A stretch of 63,577 nucleotides of DNA from assembly GCA_947627425.1 (NCBI GenBank), contig CANQVZ010000009.1, positions 1 to 63,577 on the forward strand, read 5' to 3'. The stretch comes from an uncultured Clostridia bacterium (GTDB taxonomy: Bacteria > Bacillota > Clostridia > Lachnospirales > CAG-274). The notes under the pieces were generated by a model that searched no databases, was not told where the DNA came from, and worked only from the letters and a program-made list of their open reading frames with translations. Shown in pieces: positions 26,644 through 36,500 of the stretch. Numbering within the stretch: position 1 is the stretch's first letter; every line of letters begins with the position of its first letter. A program made the position numbers and the translations under genes.

Positions 26644-29600
26644 ATGGCATTTATAAATGTAAGAGAAAGCGACAGAGGTAAAATACACGACATCGCAAAA
26701 AGCTATAATGAGCAGAATCAGCAGAAAAAGCAGAGAGAGATCGAAATAATGACAAAATATCTCTACATGGACGGCAACAACATAGATCATGAGGCATATG
26801 GCTTCAAAATGGGCGCGGACAGATTCAGAATACTGGGCGTAATGAGAGCGTGGTATATGTACCGCGGTTTGTCCGCAGAAGAAATACTTTCTGAAACGCC
26901 CGAGGATATAGAACGCAGAACACAGCTTATGCAGGAGTTTAACGATACGTTTGCAAGACAGCCCGATGACACGGATGAAAGCCTGAGAGACAGAAGACTG
27001 TGGTATCTTTCAAACATGCAGGACATGATAGGCAGGATGAAGCCCGTTATACCCGAAACAAACAGCGAAATAACGGCGGAAAGCTTTCAGAGCTATATGG
27101 ACCTTGCCAACCTCCAATCGGACATGGCAATAAATATAACCGATGAATACTATAACGGCGCATATAGGAATAACTATGCTCAATATTCGGGCACTGCCGA
27201 TTCAAAGACGCTCCACGATGAAAATCTTTACGGCGGCGTACATTCCTCATACAGGACCGTTGCGTCGAGTCTCTGCGATATTTTTGCGACATCGGCATTC
27301 GAGCATAATTTGCCCCTCAGCGAGGCATCTGCTTACTTCGACAGCCATGAGTCCATGCCTAAAAACAGAGTGGAAACGAGAGACCCGGAGACCCAAAGGG
27401 TGATATCTGCCGATCTGGGAGATACAACTGTAAATCTCAGGAAGTCCCTTCAGAGGTTACATAATTTTGAACAGCTCAGCCATGAATACAATATAGATCA
27501 GCTCAGGAATACGTCCGTGAGAGATATGACCACAGAGGCAAAAGGGGCTCTTGCAACATCGCTTATTATCAGCGCACAGGACCCCAACAGCTACGATAGC
27601 TATAACGACATTTTCATAAATGATTATGTTCCCGGTGAAAACAGAAGGGATATACCTGTAAAGGATCCCAACACCGTGGGCTATTTCTTCATGCACTACA
27701 ACAGGAACGAAAAACTTTTGAGCGAGTTGATGGGCGTTGATGAAAGCGAGCTTTCCACAGACGACGCTCTTCAAAATATATATATAAACGGCAGGAGTCT
27801 CTATGAGCATTTGTCGGACTATGACAGCGATTTCATGGAAAGATATGAAGCTATGCTCGAGGAGAGAGCGGAAACAGAACGCAAAATTGATACGCTCACA
27901 GAAGATGAGGACTTTCAGCGCGTATATGAAGAGGGTCTTGAATACAGAAACTTTATGCGTGCTATACGTTCAAGGGCTGCCGATGTGATAAAATATTCGC
28001 TCAGTGCAGAAAGCCCCAATGTTGTAACGGTTAAAAGTCCCGATGCGTCAAACCCTATAAAAATGAACTTCCGTCCCGTATATCCGCCCTTTGCGGCATA
28101 TGCGGAGCCAAACGGTGTATCCGCCGAGGAGGCTCAGGCTGCCTACGATGCAAAAATAGAAATGATAACAAGGGAAACGGAAGCTCTCAACAAGGTATAT
28201 GAAAATGTGAGAGAGCCTATTACGGACAATGATGTAGATTTCAGCGACCGACAGAAAAATATGGATTTTCTGGTAAATCTGACCGGCACGGGCATAAGAC
28301 CCGCCTACTCGGCGGATCCGGCGGTATTTAAAAGCTCATTGCATCCCCTTCTGGGCATGATAAGCATAAACGGACGCAGCCTTGCCGATATTATGGACGA
28401 ATATGAGTTGGAAACATCGGATAAATTTTTGGAATACTGCGCAAGAGAGGCAAAGCTGGGCCTTGACGAATACGGCATCGAGGTGAATAACGGCTCGGAA
28501 AGGGAGATGATATTTTCCGATAAAACAAACACCGAAGCTATATATCACGACAAGCTCATAGACGCAAGCAAGACGGCAAATACCCAAGAGGCGAAAGCAA
28601 GATTTATAGACAGCTTCAACCAAAAGGACGGAAGAATAATTCTGGACGTGGAGGAAAATGAGGACGAACTGCTCGATGAGCTCTTAAGGAGCGCTTACGA
28701 GAGTACTTATGATGATGACGAATACACCGCGGATGGTCTTATGGCTTTGTTGGCATCCGAGAGTATATATGTAAACGGCGAGGATATGAACAGCGAGCTT
28801 TACCTTATGCACCAGGAAATAGTTTCGCAGTTTGAAAACGACGATGAAGCCGATCTAAGCCCCGTCTACAACAGAGCCATACAGATTATGAAGACGGGAC
28901 TGCACTCGGGTCGCCTGCTTGTGGTCAGAGACGGTAAGCTTGTGCCCGTTCTTCCGAAGGCAAACGAAAACAACATAGACCAAGTTATGGATATGGCAAA
29001 AAATGCCACAAGAATAGCCGACAGAAGGAACAAAGCCTTTGAAGGCTTTTCGGGAAATGACAAAGACGAAAGGACTCTTATACTTCTCAACGATGAATTC
29101 CATGAAATAGAAAAAAAATATAATAAAGAAAAATACAATGCATATCTGGAGTCAAGAGCCGAGGTAAAGCACGCCCGTGAATTTATGGAGAAAAACAAGG
29201 ACTCATACCTAAGGATAGCCGATGCCTCCGAGATCCCACCTCGCCACTATATCAGTCAGCTCACGGGTCGGGCTGTGCCGGAGGATATGGAAATATCATA
29301 CGCCGTGGCTCTTTTGAACAATATAAGGATAAACGGCAAGGCTGTATTTCAAAATGTCGATGACATCATGGACAGAATTGCGGCGGAGTACAACATAGGC
29401 GTTCCTGCGGGTCGTAATACTGCCGATGTGCTTGCGGAAAGAGATGCCGATTTTAAGAAAAATATTGTAGACGCGCTTATGCGCAACGTATGCGAAAGAG
29501 TGGACAGAGCCGTCAAAATAAACAGTATAGACGCCGTAGAAGTAACCTATACGGACAGTGTTGCAAATAAGAGAGGAACAAAAAAGGTCATACCTCAAAA

Positions 29601-31971
29601 CGGCGATGTTTTCAAGGACCCCGACGCTGCAAATACCTTCCTCAGAAAGCAGGAGGAGGTATATAACATAAGAAATTCGCGCAATGTCAGAGTGATAGAC
29701 CACAAGCCAAACGGCAGAGCCTTAAGCGACGGCGAGCTTATAGAACAGCTCCTCGGCGAAAGGATAAATCCTAAGGAGCTCGGCGAACAGGGCTACAGAC
29801 CCGATTTTGACTTTGACGCTCTCGACCCTGCTCTCAGGTCGCAGCTTCTGGGAAAGATATACATAAACGGAAGGAATATACGCGCGTGTATCGGTGAAGA
29901 TGTGCCCTTCAATACCCAAAATGTATGCGCAAAAATAAGAGAGGCTCTCAGCTCTGAAAACGGCGACTTTATAACCGTTATGAAGGAAAATTCTTTAGAG
30001 CCTGCTCCCGTAGCCATAGTTACGGAGGAAGCTCTTAAAGCGTCGCTCAATTTTACCCACGACAACGATTTTGAAAGCAACAGTCTGGCAAGAAGCAAGG
30101 TAGACAAGTCGGTAAGCTATGTAAAGAATTTCAGAAATGAGATATATAACGCCGTAAAGCAGGTGCGTTCGGGAAGCTATAACCCAAAGAGCATAGGCGC
30201 AACGGCGGATATGATATATGCCGACTTCTATACTAACATAGTAAAGGACTACACCGCTACGAATAACATAAAGGAGTATCAGGACATAGTCAATTCCTAC
30301 GCAATGAACACAGTCCTTCAGGGCACTGTTCAGGCGCCCGGCGGAAGACCGGGTTCGGACGCTTCGCTTATAGCTCTTTATATGATGAGCAAGGGCTACA
30401 CCTTTGAGCAGGTAATAGACCAAAGCGCGGAAATGAAGCGTGTAAGAGCAGATATAGGAAAGGAATACTACGATATATTTTCACTCCCGCAGGTAGACGG
30501 CAAAAATTTGGACATAAATTCTCCGGAGGCATCGAGAAAATTTGAACAGCAGGCAATGCCAACTCTTATGAAAATGGCAGAGGCATATTCTCACATACAG
30601 CTTCCCTATGTGGACTTCAGCGATCCCGAAAGCATAAAAAGAGACGGCTTTAAGGTGCAATTTATAACTCAAATGGGAATGGACTTTGCGCAGGCAAACA
30701 ATCCGAGAATACACGATCTCATCAGCAAAACAACGCCCAGACTTATGCGAAACATTGTCGAGGAAAGAATGAAATATGTCTATGACCTTAAATCGGACGG
30801 CACCGAGGAGGAAAGCCGATATTTAAGCGGTCTTCCCAATGTCAATTCAAGGACTTTGAACGCCATAAAGGCACAGGGTGCAATAGATGCGCTCGGCAAC
30901 GACCTTTTGAGAGAAATAGGAAATGCGGAGATAGGCGCGCTCGGCTATAATTGCTTTTTTGAGGTGGACAATCAGCTGCACGAAAGGCAATGGCTCACCG
31001 AAAACGAGCTTCGCACAGGCATAATGAGCGATGTTCTGAAGGGCGATTTTTCCAAGGTAAGCGATAAATTCTCCTCGCTTAACAAAATGGACGAAAGAAT
31101 GCAGGCATTGAAGGAAAATGTAGGCAATGCCGTCAATACGAACAGCGACATAGTATTTGAAACCAAGCTCGACGACTTTATGAATCAGCCCATAACTGAT
31201 ACATCAATTTCTATCAAATACAACGACCTGGGAAATAATTCACCTGTCAGCGTAGTTTCAAATCTTACTACCGTGCCCTTGACCGAAAATGACACGGAGC
31301 TCAACAGAAAGGCGATAAGCAAGGCGTTTGACCTGCTGTATATAAACGGCGTAAGCGCAAAGCTAGCATATGATCTGGATGAAAACTCCACCTTTGAGGA
31401 CTATATGAATGCAAGCAAGGAAATAAAGGATACGCTGGAGGATACCTTTATAAAAGGCACGGGCAATACCTTTGTTATGGTAAAGAACACCGAGGAAAAC
31501 AAATTATTGGCTGTAAAGGTGCCCGCCGTGAGCTTGAGTATGCCCGAAAAGACGGAAAAATGGGGCTTCTGGGAAAGACGGCGCCACTCAAGCGAGGAGG
31601 TAGCCGAGAATGAGGCGGCTGTCAAGAGATATGAAGAATATGTTGTATTGAAGGAAAGGCTGAACAAAAAAACCAAGGACGCCACAGACTACACAAGGAT
31701 GATAAACAGAGGTTTAGCCGAGCAGCAAAGAGCGGCGGCACAGCAGGCGCAGAATAACGCTCCCGCTCAGGACGCGCCGCAGGCGCAAAACAATGCTCCC
31801 GCACCCAATAATACGCAGAATGTGAGAGTGCTCAATCTTAATCAGGCAACAAATATGCGTAACGGCGGAAATGCAAACAGCAATGAGAATGTAAACAGTC
31901 AGCAGATGACGCAGTTCCAAACGAGAGGAACCGAGATGCAGCAGGAAGTTGAAAGCAGTATGAATAAGTAG
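26644..31971 (+). CDS. Large unrecognised protein, family member P3 (1775 aa), candidate T4SS substrate
   Basis: The largest of the family, soluble, with no signal peptide or membrane helix and no known domain that I recognise. The N-terminus MAFINVRESDRGKIHDIA is nearly that of P1. Six ING modules lie near 378 (IYINGRSL), 573 (ISINGRSL), 707 (IYVNGEDM), 895 (IRINGKAV), 1073 (IYINGRNI) and 1565 (LYINGVSA). The 1040-1500 region aligns with the second half of P1, including a shared (I/V)TVM(K/R)ENS(L/I)EP(A/D)PV stretch. The C-terminal domain carries WGFWERRRHSSEEVAEN, and the tail is Gln/Asn/Ala-rich. The ATG at 26644 has AAGGAGG upstream; a TTG at 26620 is rejected. It is monocistronic, between a repeat-type promoter and a bidirectional terminator. 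Confidence 0.82.
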   Translation: MAFINVRESDRGKIHDIAKSYNEQNQQKKQREIEIMTKYLYMDGNNIDHEAYGFKMGADRFRILGVMRAWYMYRGLSAEEILSETPEDIERRTQLMQEFNDTFARQPDDTDESLRDRRLWYLSNMQDMIGRMKPVIPETNSEITAESFQSYMDLANLQSDMAINITDEYYNGAYRNNYAQYSGTADSKTLHDENLYGGVHSSYRTVASSLCDIFATSAFEHNLPLSEASAYFDSHESMPKNRVETRDPETQRVISADLGDTTVNLRKSLQRLHNFEQLSHEYNIDQLRNTSVRDMTTEAKGALATSLIISAQDPNSYDSYNDIFINDYVPGENRRDIPVKDPNTVGYFFMHYNRNEKLLSELMGVDESELSTDDALQNIYINGRSLYEHLSDYDSDFMERYEAMLEERAETERKIDTLTEDEDFQRVYEEGLEYRNFMRAIRSRAADVIKYSLSAESPNVVTVKSPDASNPIKMNFRPVYPPFAAYAEPNGVSAEEAQAAYDAKIEMITRETEALNKVYENVREPITDNDVDFSDRQKNMDFLVNLTGTGIRPAYSADPAVFKSSLHPLLGMISINGRSLADIMDEYELETSDKFLEYCAREAKLGLDEYGIEVNNGSEREMIFSDKTNTEAIYHDKLIDASKTANTQEAKARFIDSFNQKDGRIILDVEENEDELLDELLRSAYESTYDDDEYTADGLMALLASESIYVNGEDMNSELYLMHQEIVSQFENDDEADLSPVYNRAIQIMKTGLHSGRLLVVRDGKLVPVLPKANENNIDQVMDMAKNATRIADRRNKAFEGFSGNDKDERTLILLNDEFHEIEKKYNKEKYNAYLESRAEVKHAREFMEKNKDSYLRIADASEIPPRHYISQLTGRAVPEDMEISYAVALLNNIRINGKAVFQNVDDIMDRIAAEYNIGVPAGRNTADVLAERDADFKKNIVDALMRNVCERVDRAVKINSIDAVEVTYTDSVANKRGTKKVIPQNGDVFKDPDAANTFLRKQEEVYNIRNSRNVRVIDHKPNGRALSDGELIEQLLGERINPKELGEQGYRPDFDFDALDPALRSQLLGKIYINGRNIRACIGEDVPFNTQNVCAKIREALSSENGDFITVMKENSLEPAPVAIVTEEALKASLNFTHDNDFESNSLARSKVDKSVSYVKNFRNEIYNAVKQVRSGSYNPKSIGATADMIYADFYTNIVKDYTATNNIKEYQDIVNSYAMNTVLQGTVQAPGGRPGSDASLIALYMMSKGYTFEQVIDQSAEMKRVRADIGKEYYDIFSLPQVDGKNLDINSPEASRKFEQQAMPTLMKMAEAYSHIQLPYVDFSDPESIKRDGFKVQFITQMGMDFAQANNPRIHDLISKTTPRLMRNIVEERMKYVYDLKSDGTEEESRYLSGLPNVNSRTLNAIKAQGAIDALGNDLLREIGNAEIGALGYNCFFEVDNQLHERQWLTENELRTGIMSDVLKGDFSKVSDKFSSLNKMDERMQALKENVGNAVNTNSDIVFETKLDDFMNQPITDTSISIKYNDLGNNSPVSVVSNLTTVPLTENDTELNRKAISKAFDLLYINGVSAKLAYDLDENSTFEDYMNASKEIKDTLEDTFIKGTGNTFVMVKNTEENKLLAVKVPAVSLSMPEKTEKWGFWERRRHSSEEVAENEAAVKRYEEYVVLKERLNKKTKDATDYTRMINRGLAEQQRAAAQQAQNNAPAQDAPQAQNNAPAPNNTQNVRVLNLNQATNMRNGGNANSNENVNSQQMTQFQTRGTEMQQEVESSMNK

Positions 31972-31992
31972 GGGGAAGGAACTTTATGTAAT

Positions 31993-32115
31993 CCCCCCCT
32001 CAGTCAGGCGTTGCCTGACAGCTCCCCCATAGGGGAGCCGAGAGGTAAAGGGAACCCCAAAATTCTTGGCTCCCCTGCGGGGGAGCTGTCAACTCGTAGA
32101 GTTGACTGAGGGGGC
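31993..32115. repeat. Inverted pair of palindromic intergenic repeat units
   Basis: Two copies of one unit face each other. Each has a CTCCCC/GGGGAG hairpin, GCTGTCA, and a variable second stem (CAGGC-GTT-GCCTG in the left copy, CAACTC-GTA-GAGTTG in the right), closed by TGACTGAGGGGG. The outer arms make the whole element one large cruciform. Related units occur at 40.9-41.2 and 63.1 kb. Confidence 0.8.
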
Positions 32116-32122
32116 TACACGT

Positions 32123-32151
32123 AAAAAGCGGACGCGTGGCGTCCGCTTTTT
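32123..32151. terminator. Bidirectional terminator between P3 and the T4SS cluster
   Basis: AAAAAGCGGACGC and GCGTCCGCTTTTT pair perfectly around GTG. With A and T runs built into the stem it can end both convergent transcripts. Confidence 0.9.
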
Positions 32152-32170
32152 CTTTATTCTTCAATTTCCT

Positions 32171-33562
32171 TTACTTATTATCCCCGTCGGGGCGGTTATT
32201 GCGCTTTGACTTTGACTTACTGCCAAGTCCCATGAGCTGAGGCTCATTTGTCATTTGGTCCTCGCTCTTTTCAAGATGCTTAACGGGAGCGGTAGGCGTA
32301 TAGGGCTGTGTTACAATGCCCTTTGCCCTGTTAAGCTCCTCTATGCTTGTTTTGCGTATCTTGTCAAGAGGAATGACGGTAGCGGCAGAGTTTGCGGCGT
32401 CCCTTGACAAGGCTTCAAGCCTCAAGTGCTCCTCGTAGCTGGGGAGCTTATTATTTATGTAGTCCATATATTCCGCCTCGTTCTGCGCGATCTTTTCCTT
32501 TGAGGCAATGAACCTCTTTGCGCCCGTAAGCAGCTCCACCTTCTTGGGTTCGGTGCTGAGGGCGGAATCGGAGCTCATTGTAAAGGCTGTGAAGGTGTCC
32601 TCTCTCTCGCCTCTGAACATAACATAGTTGCCCCTTTTGTTGTCCATGAAGGTCTCCTTTAGGGTGTTGGCTATGCTCGTGCCAAGTGTATTATAGTCCT
32701 CCTCGGTGAGCTTTTCCTTCTTGCCCAGACCATAGAACATAATGGCAGGCATACCGTTGACATAAAGTCTGTCCGCGGCTCTTTCCAGATTTTCCCTGCT
32801 TTCGCCCTTTTCCTTGAGAGGCATACCCGAAAGCCTGCTCAAAACAACTATACCGCTGACATTGTTGTTAAGAAAATCATCGGAATAGGTGTCAAACTTG
32901 AGGTTGAACTCCTCGGGTCTTGTGAATGTATACACATCCTCCGTCCTGTCGTTCTCGGGATATTCGAGCACGACTTCTCTTTCGCGCTCCTTTTTCTCCT
33001 TCTTAACTTCCTTTTCGTCCTCCGCCTTTGCCTCGGGCTCGGCGGCGGCTTCCTCCTCCTTGGGCTTTTCCGTGCCGAAAAGCGTTTCCAGAAGCGACTT
33101 GTCGATCTTCTTATCCTTCTTGGGCTTGGGCGTGGTCTCGGTGTAGGACCTTACGGCTTCATAATCGTCATCGGGAAATCTAAGCGACCTGAATGTGCCG
33201 TCTATTTCGACCTCTATACACTCGGGACCTCCCTGCGCTATAGCCTGCCTTATGAGGCGGACAGCCTCCTCCAAGTCATCAATGTTGGTGAGTCTTCTGC
33301 CGTTTATGGAAATTCTGCCGAGGGCGTCGAGAGCTTCCTCCTCGCTCTCGAACACCACTCCCAGAAGTCCGCCTATAAACTCGATGTGATCCTCATTTTT
33401 GAGGAATTCGGAGCTGACCTCGTAGTGCTCGCCCTTTTCATCGACCGCATCCGACGATGCGTTGTCGGACGCATCGTCGGGCGCTTCCTTCAAGGGAGAA
33501 TCCTTGGGAATATCCTTTACATCAACATTTTCCTCATTTGTTTTTTTGTTTTTGTCTTTCAT
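32171..33562 (-). CDS. Family member P4 (463 aa), ING-module protein encoded in the T4SS cluster
   Basis: The small member of the P1-P3 family and the last gene of the T4SS cluster, 23 bp after the 2400-aa gene. It is soluble. An acidic N-terminal stretch, one ING module near 85 (ISINGRRL, preceded by FIGGLLG), a Lys/Glu-rich linker (about 130-195), and then the C-terminal domain common to all four proteins: a second module near 268 (LYVNGMPA), YVMFRG, and LLTGAKRFIASKEKIAQN. A basic tail ends in SKSKRNNR. It lacks the P1-P3 N-terminal domain. It could be an effector, or a chaperone or adaptor carrying the shared domain; its place in the machine operon is the main link between machine and family. 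Confidence 0.8.
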   Translation of the reverse strand: MKDKNKKTNEENVDVKDIPKDSPLKEAPDDASDNASSDAVDEKGEHYEVSSEFLKNEDHIEFIGGLLGVVFESEEEALDALGRISINGRRLTNIDDLEEAVRLIRQAIAQGGPECIEVEIDGTFRSLRFPDDDYEAVRSYTETTPKPKKDKKIDKSLLETLFGTEKPKEEEAAAEPEAKAEDEKEVKKEKKEREREVVLEYPENDRTEDVYTFTRPEEFNLKFDTYSDDFLNNNVSGIVVLSRLSGMPLKEKGESRENLERAADRLYVNGMPAIMFYGLGKKEKLTEEDYNTLGTSIANTLKETFMDNKRGNYVMFRGEREDTFTAFTMSSDSALSTEPKKVELLTGAKRFIASKEKIAQNEAEYMDYINNKLPSYEEHLRLEALSRDAANSAATVIPLDKIRKTSIEELNRAKGIVTQPYTPTAPVKHLEKSEDQMTNEPQLMGLGSKSKSKRNNRPDGDNK

Positions 33563-33585
33563 TATAAACCCCCGTTTCAGAGTAT

Positions 33586-36500
33586 TTAACCGCCTGTGCC
33601 TTTGTTATCGGCGTCGCCTGCGGTGCCTGTTGTGCCCGTGGCGCTTGAGCTTCCGGATTTTTTGTTGGAGCCTACAACTATCGAATGGTGTTCAATGGTA
33701 GTTGGTTCGGTACCGGAGTTTATCAAATCCGTTTTGTCGCTCTCCGACCACGATGTCAGGCTCCTGCCGCCTACATATATAAGCACAATGAATATGTGCG
33801 CTATGATTATGCCGATAATGAACCACTTGATATGCTCCTTAGCCTCGTGCTTCTTGGACTCATTGCCCGCGCTTGCATACTTAACTCCAAGCCGTATAGC
33901 AAACAGCAGAGCCAGAGCGTAGAACACAAGTATCACGGCGCCTCGAGTCGATACGAAGAATTCTATCAGCTTATCGGCTATCTTGTTGAACGGGCCTTCC
34001 TCGCCTATGGCATAATCAAAGTCGACCTTTGTCATCGCCTTTGTGGTGGTTACCGCATCGCTTGTGGTAGCCTCCGTGGTTTCCACGGTCTGCGGCGATA
34101 CGCTGTCCTGCCACTCGCTTAGCTGTCTGGATGCTACATAGAGAAGAACTATGAGCAGGTTAGCTATTATGACTGCAAGCACGAACCACTTGATATGCTC
34201 CTTAGCCTCGCGCCGTTTTTCGTCGTCGCTCGCCTTAGCGTACTTGATGCCCAGATATACGGCATAGAGCAGAGCCAGAGCGAAGACGACTCCTAATACG
34301 GCAGCCCTTATGACTGTAAAGAAGTTAACTGCGGGCTGGAGAAGTCTTCCGAACGGTCCGTCAAGTCTTATGCCTGCGTCGAACAATGTAACATCGGGTC
34401 CCTTCCAGTTCTTGTAACCGCCTTCATCTCCGTCGGGAAGCTTAGAAGGCTTGGTAGCATATTTATATACATAGAGATGCGCGTTGTATATATCCGAATC
34501 GGTTATCTCGCGCCGTGCCTCCGTTGTTACCTCGGATGGGTCTTCAATGTTGACTACGAAGTCGGAGGTCGTGGGCTCCGTGAGCGCCTCGGTGGTCTCG
34601 ATGCGCATATCCTCGTCGTTGAAGCCCAGAAGTATAACATTTCCGTCAATGTCGGACCACGAATTGAAGAAGGCTCCCTTTACACCCTGCGAACCCGTTA
34701 TTTCGGTGCCGGTGCCGTCCTTCTTGGCGCTCTCCTCCCATGCAAACGGGTCTGCGACCTCCTCTATGGTGCTGGCGTCGTTGTTTTCAAGCCACATATT
34801 ATAGGGTACATAGCCCTTGTCGAGCGTCCACATCATGAGCTGATTTACGCCCGTTATCCTGGTGTGGTCGTACTCCATGAAGTGGGGATCGCCTGTGTCG
34901 CACGCGAACGTACCCACATGACCTGCCATACCGCCCTTTGCCTTCTTGCTGTCGCTCGTTACATTTCCATCAGAATCGACCATGTTAAGCGCAACGGACT
35001 TGCCGTCCGTGGTAATGGCGGTGTAATAGAAATACTTTTCGCCCGAGAACACAAGCATATCCACAAGCTTGCCGTCCTTTGCCTTGGCTGAGCCGTAGGA
35101 AACGTTCTTTATTTCGCCAAGCCTTGCTATATCCTCCTTCATGGTGGCGTTGACAGACTTGACATTGATGTCCTGCTGCGAGCCTATGGGTATGATGAAG
35201 CCGTTGTTATCGGCTACGCCCACGCAGAACTGACTGTTCATCTGATACAGCTCGTAGGGCTCGGGTGAAATGTTGGAATTTTTGTCATCCGTAATAAGAG
35301 CCGTATTCCAGGTTATATACTTGTAGGATGTGGTGATATACTGCACCTTTATGTCTATAACGGACGAGAGGTCGTCTGCTACATGAACATCATCAAGTAT
35401 ATCCCACTCTGTATTGTTGTATTGATCTATATACTGTTGTTTGTCCTCATTTGTGGCGTCAGCCTTAGCTACGTCGTACACGAGCTTATAGAGGTTGTCT
35501 GCCTGAGTACACTTCTTTTCGTAAAGGTCGAGGTAGTATTCATCGGGCTTTATTGTAACTTCAAGTCCGTCGTCCTCGGCGCCTTTTATTTTGCCTGCCG
35601 CCTTTTCCTTCTCCGTTATGAGCGTTGAGATATTGGAAAGGTAGGTCTTCATCTCGTCAAGCTTACCGCAGGGCACCTGATAGCCCTTGTAATAGAGAGA
35701 TGTTATATCTCCCTCCGCTCCCGGATATTCGGGAGTGTAGACAAGCTTCTGCTCCTCCGTGAGAGAGCCCGTGCCCTTCAAGAAGGCATTTGCGATAGGC
35801 ATAATGTCGGCATAGCTCTTTATAACCACATCCGTGTAATCCGATATATCATCGAAATTGTCCGCTATGGCGTCATAGCTTTTTTCATATACGACCGCCG
35901 TGGTTGTCTCGGATGATACCTCGGTCTGCACATTCATAACTCCGCCCGACTGCTGCTGCTTCTCCAGGGAGTATGTAGCGGAGACCTCGCCCTTTTCGTT
36001 GTAATTATAGAGCTGGAATATTTCAAAGTTGTCTATGAGATATTCAAGCAGGGCGTTCTGCACGGTCTCAACGGTAACATCGCATATCTGCGTTTCGTTG
36101 CCGTCCTCATCGGTGGCGGTAGTCATCTTGAACATATTTCTTTCAAGGAGAGTGTCATATATAGTCTGACAATCCACCATATATTGGTCGTAGCTTCGCT
36201 TTTCGAGCTTACTCTTTGTGTAATTGCCGAAGTTCTGGGCAATGGTGAGGTTTATTACCTGCGTGTTGTAGTCCTCCGCGGGAAGAGAGTCGTCAACGGT
36301 GGGCGCCTTCTCCTCCGTGGTGATGTACTGCGCAATAGCTGTGTCCTTATAGAGCTGATCTCCCCTCTGCTCAAGGAAAAGATAGCTGTCGGTAACCTCC
36401 GAGCCGTAGGTATCTACAAAGTCCTGATGTTCATAGCCGTGGTCGATATAATTGAAGGTATCGGCTTCTCTGGTCTGAGCATTTATATCGTTGGCAGCCT

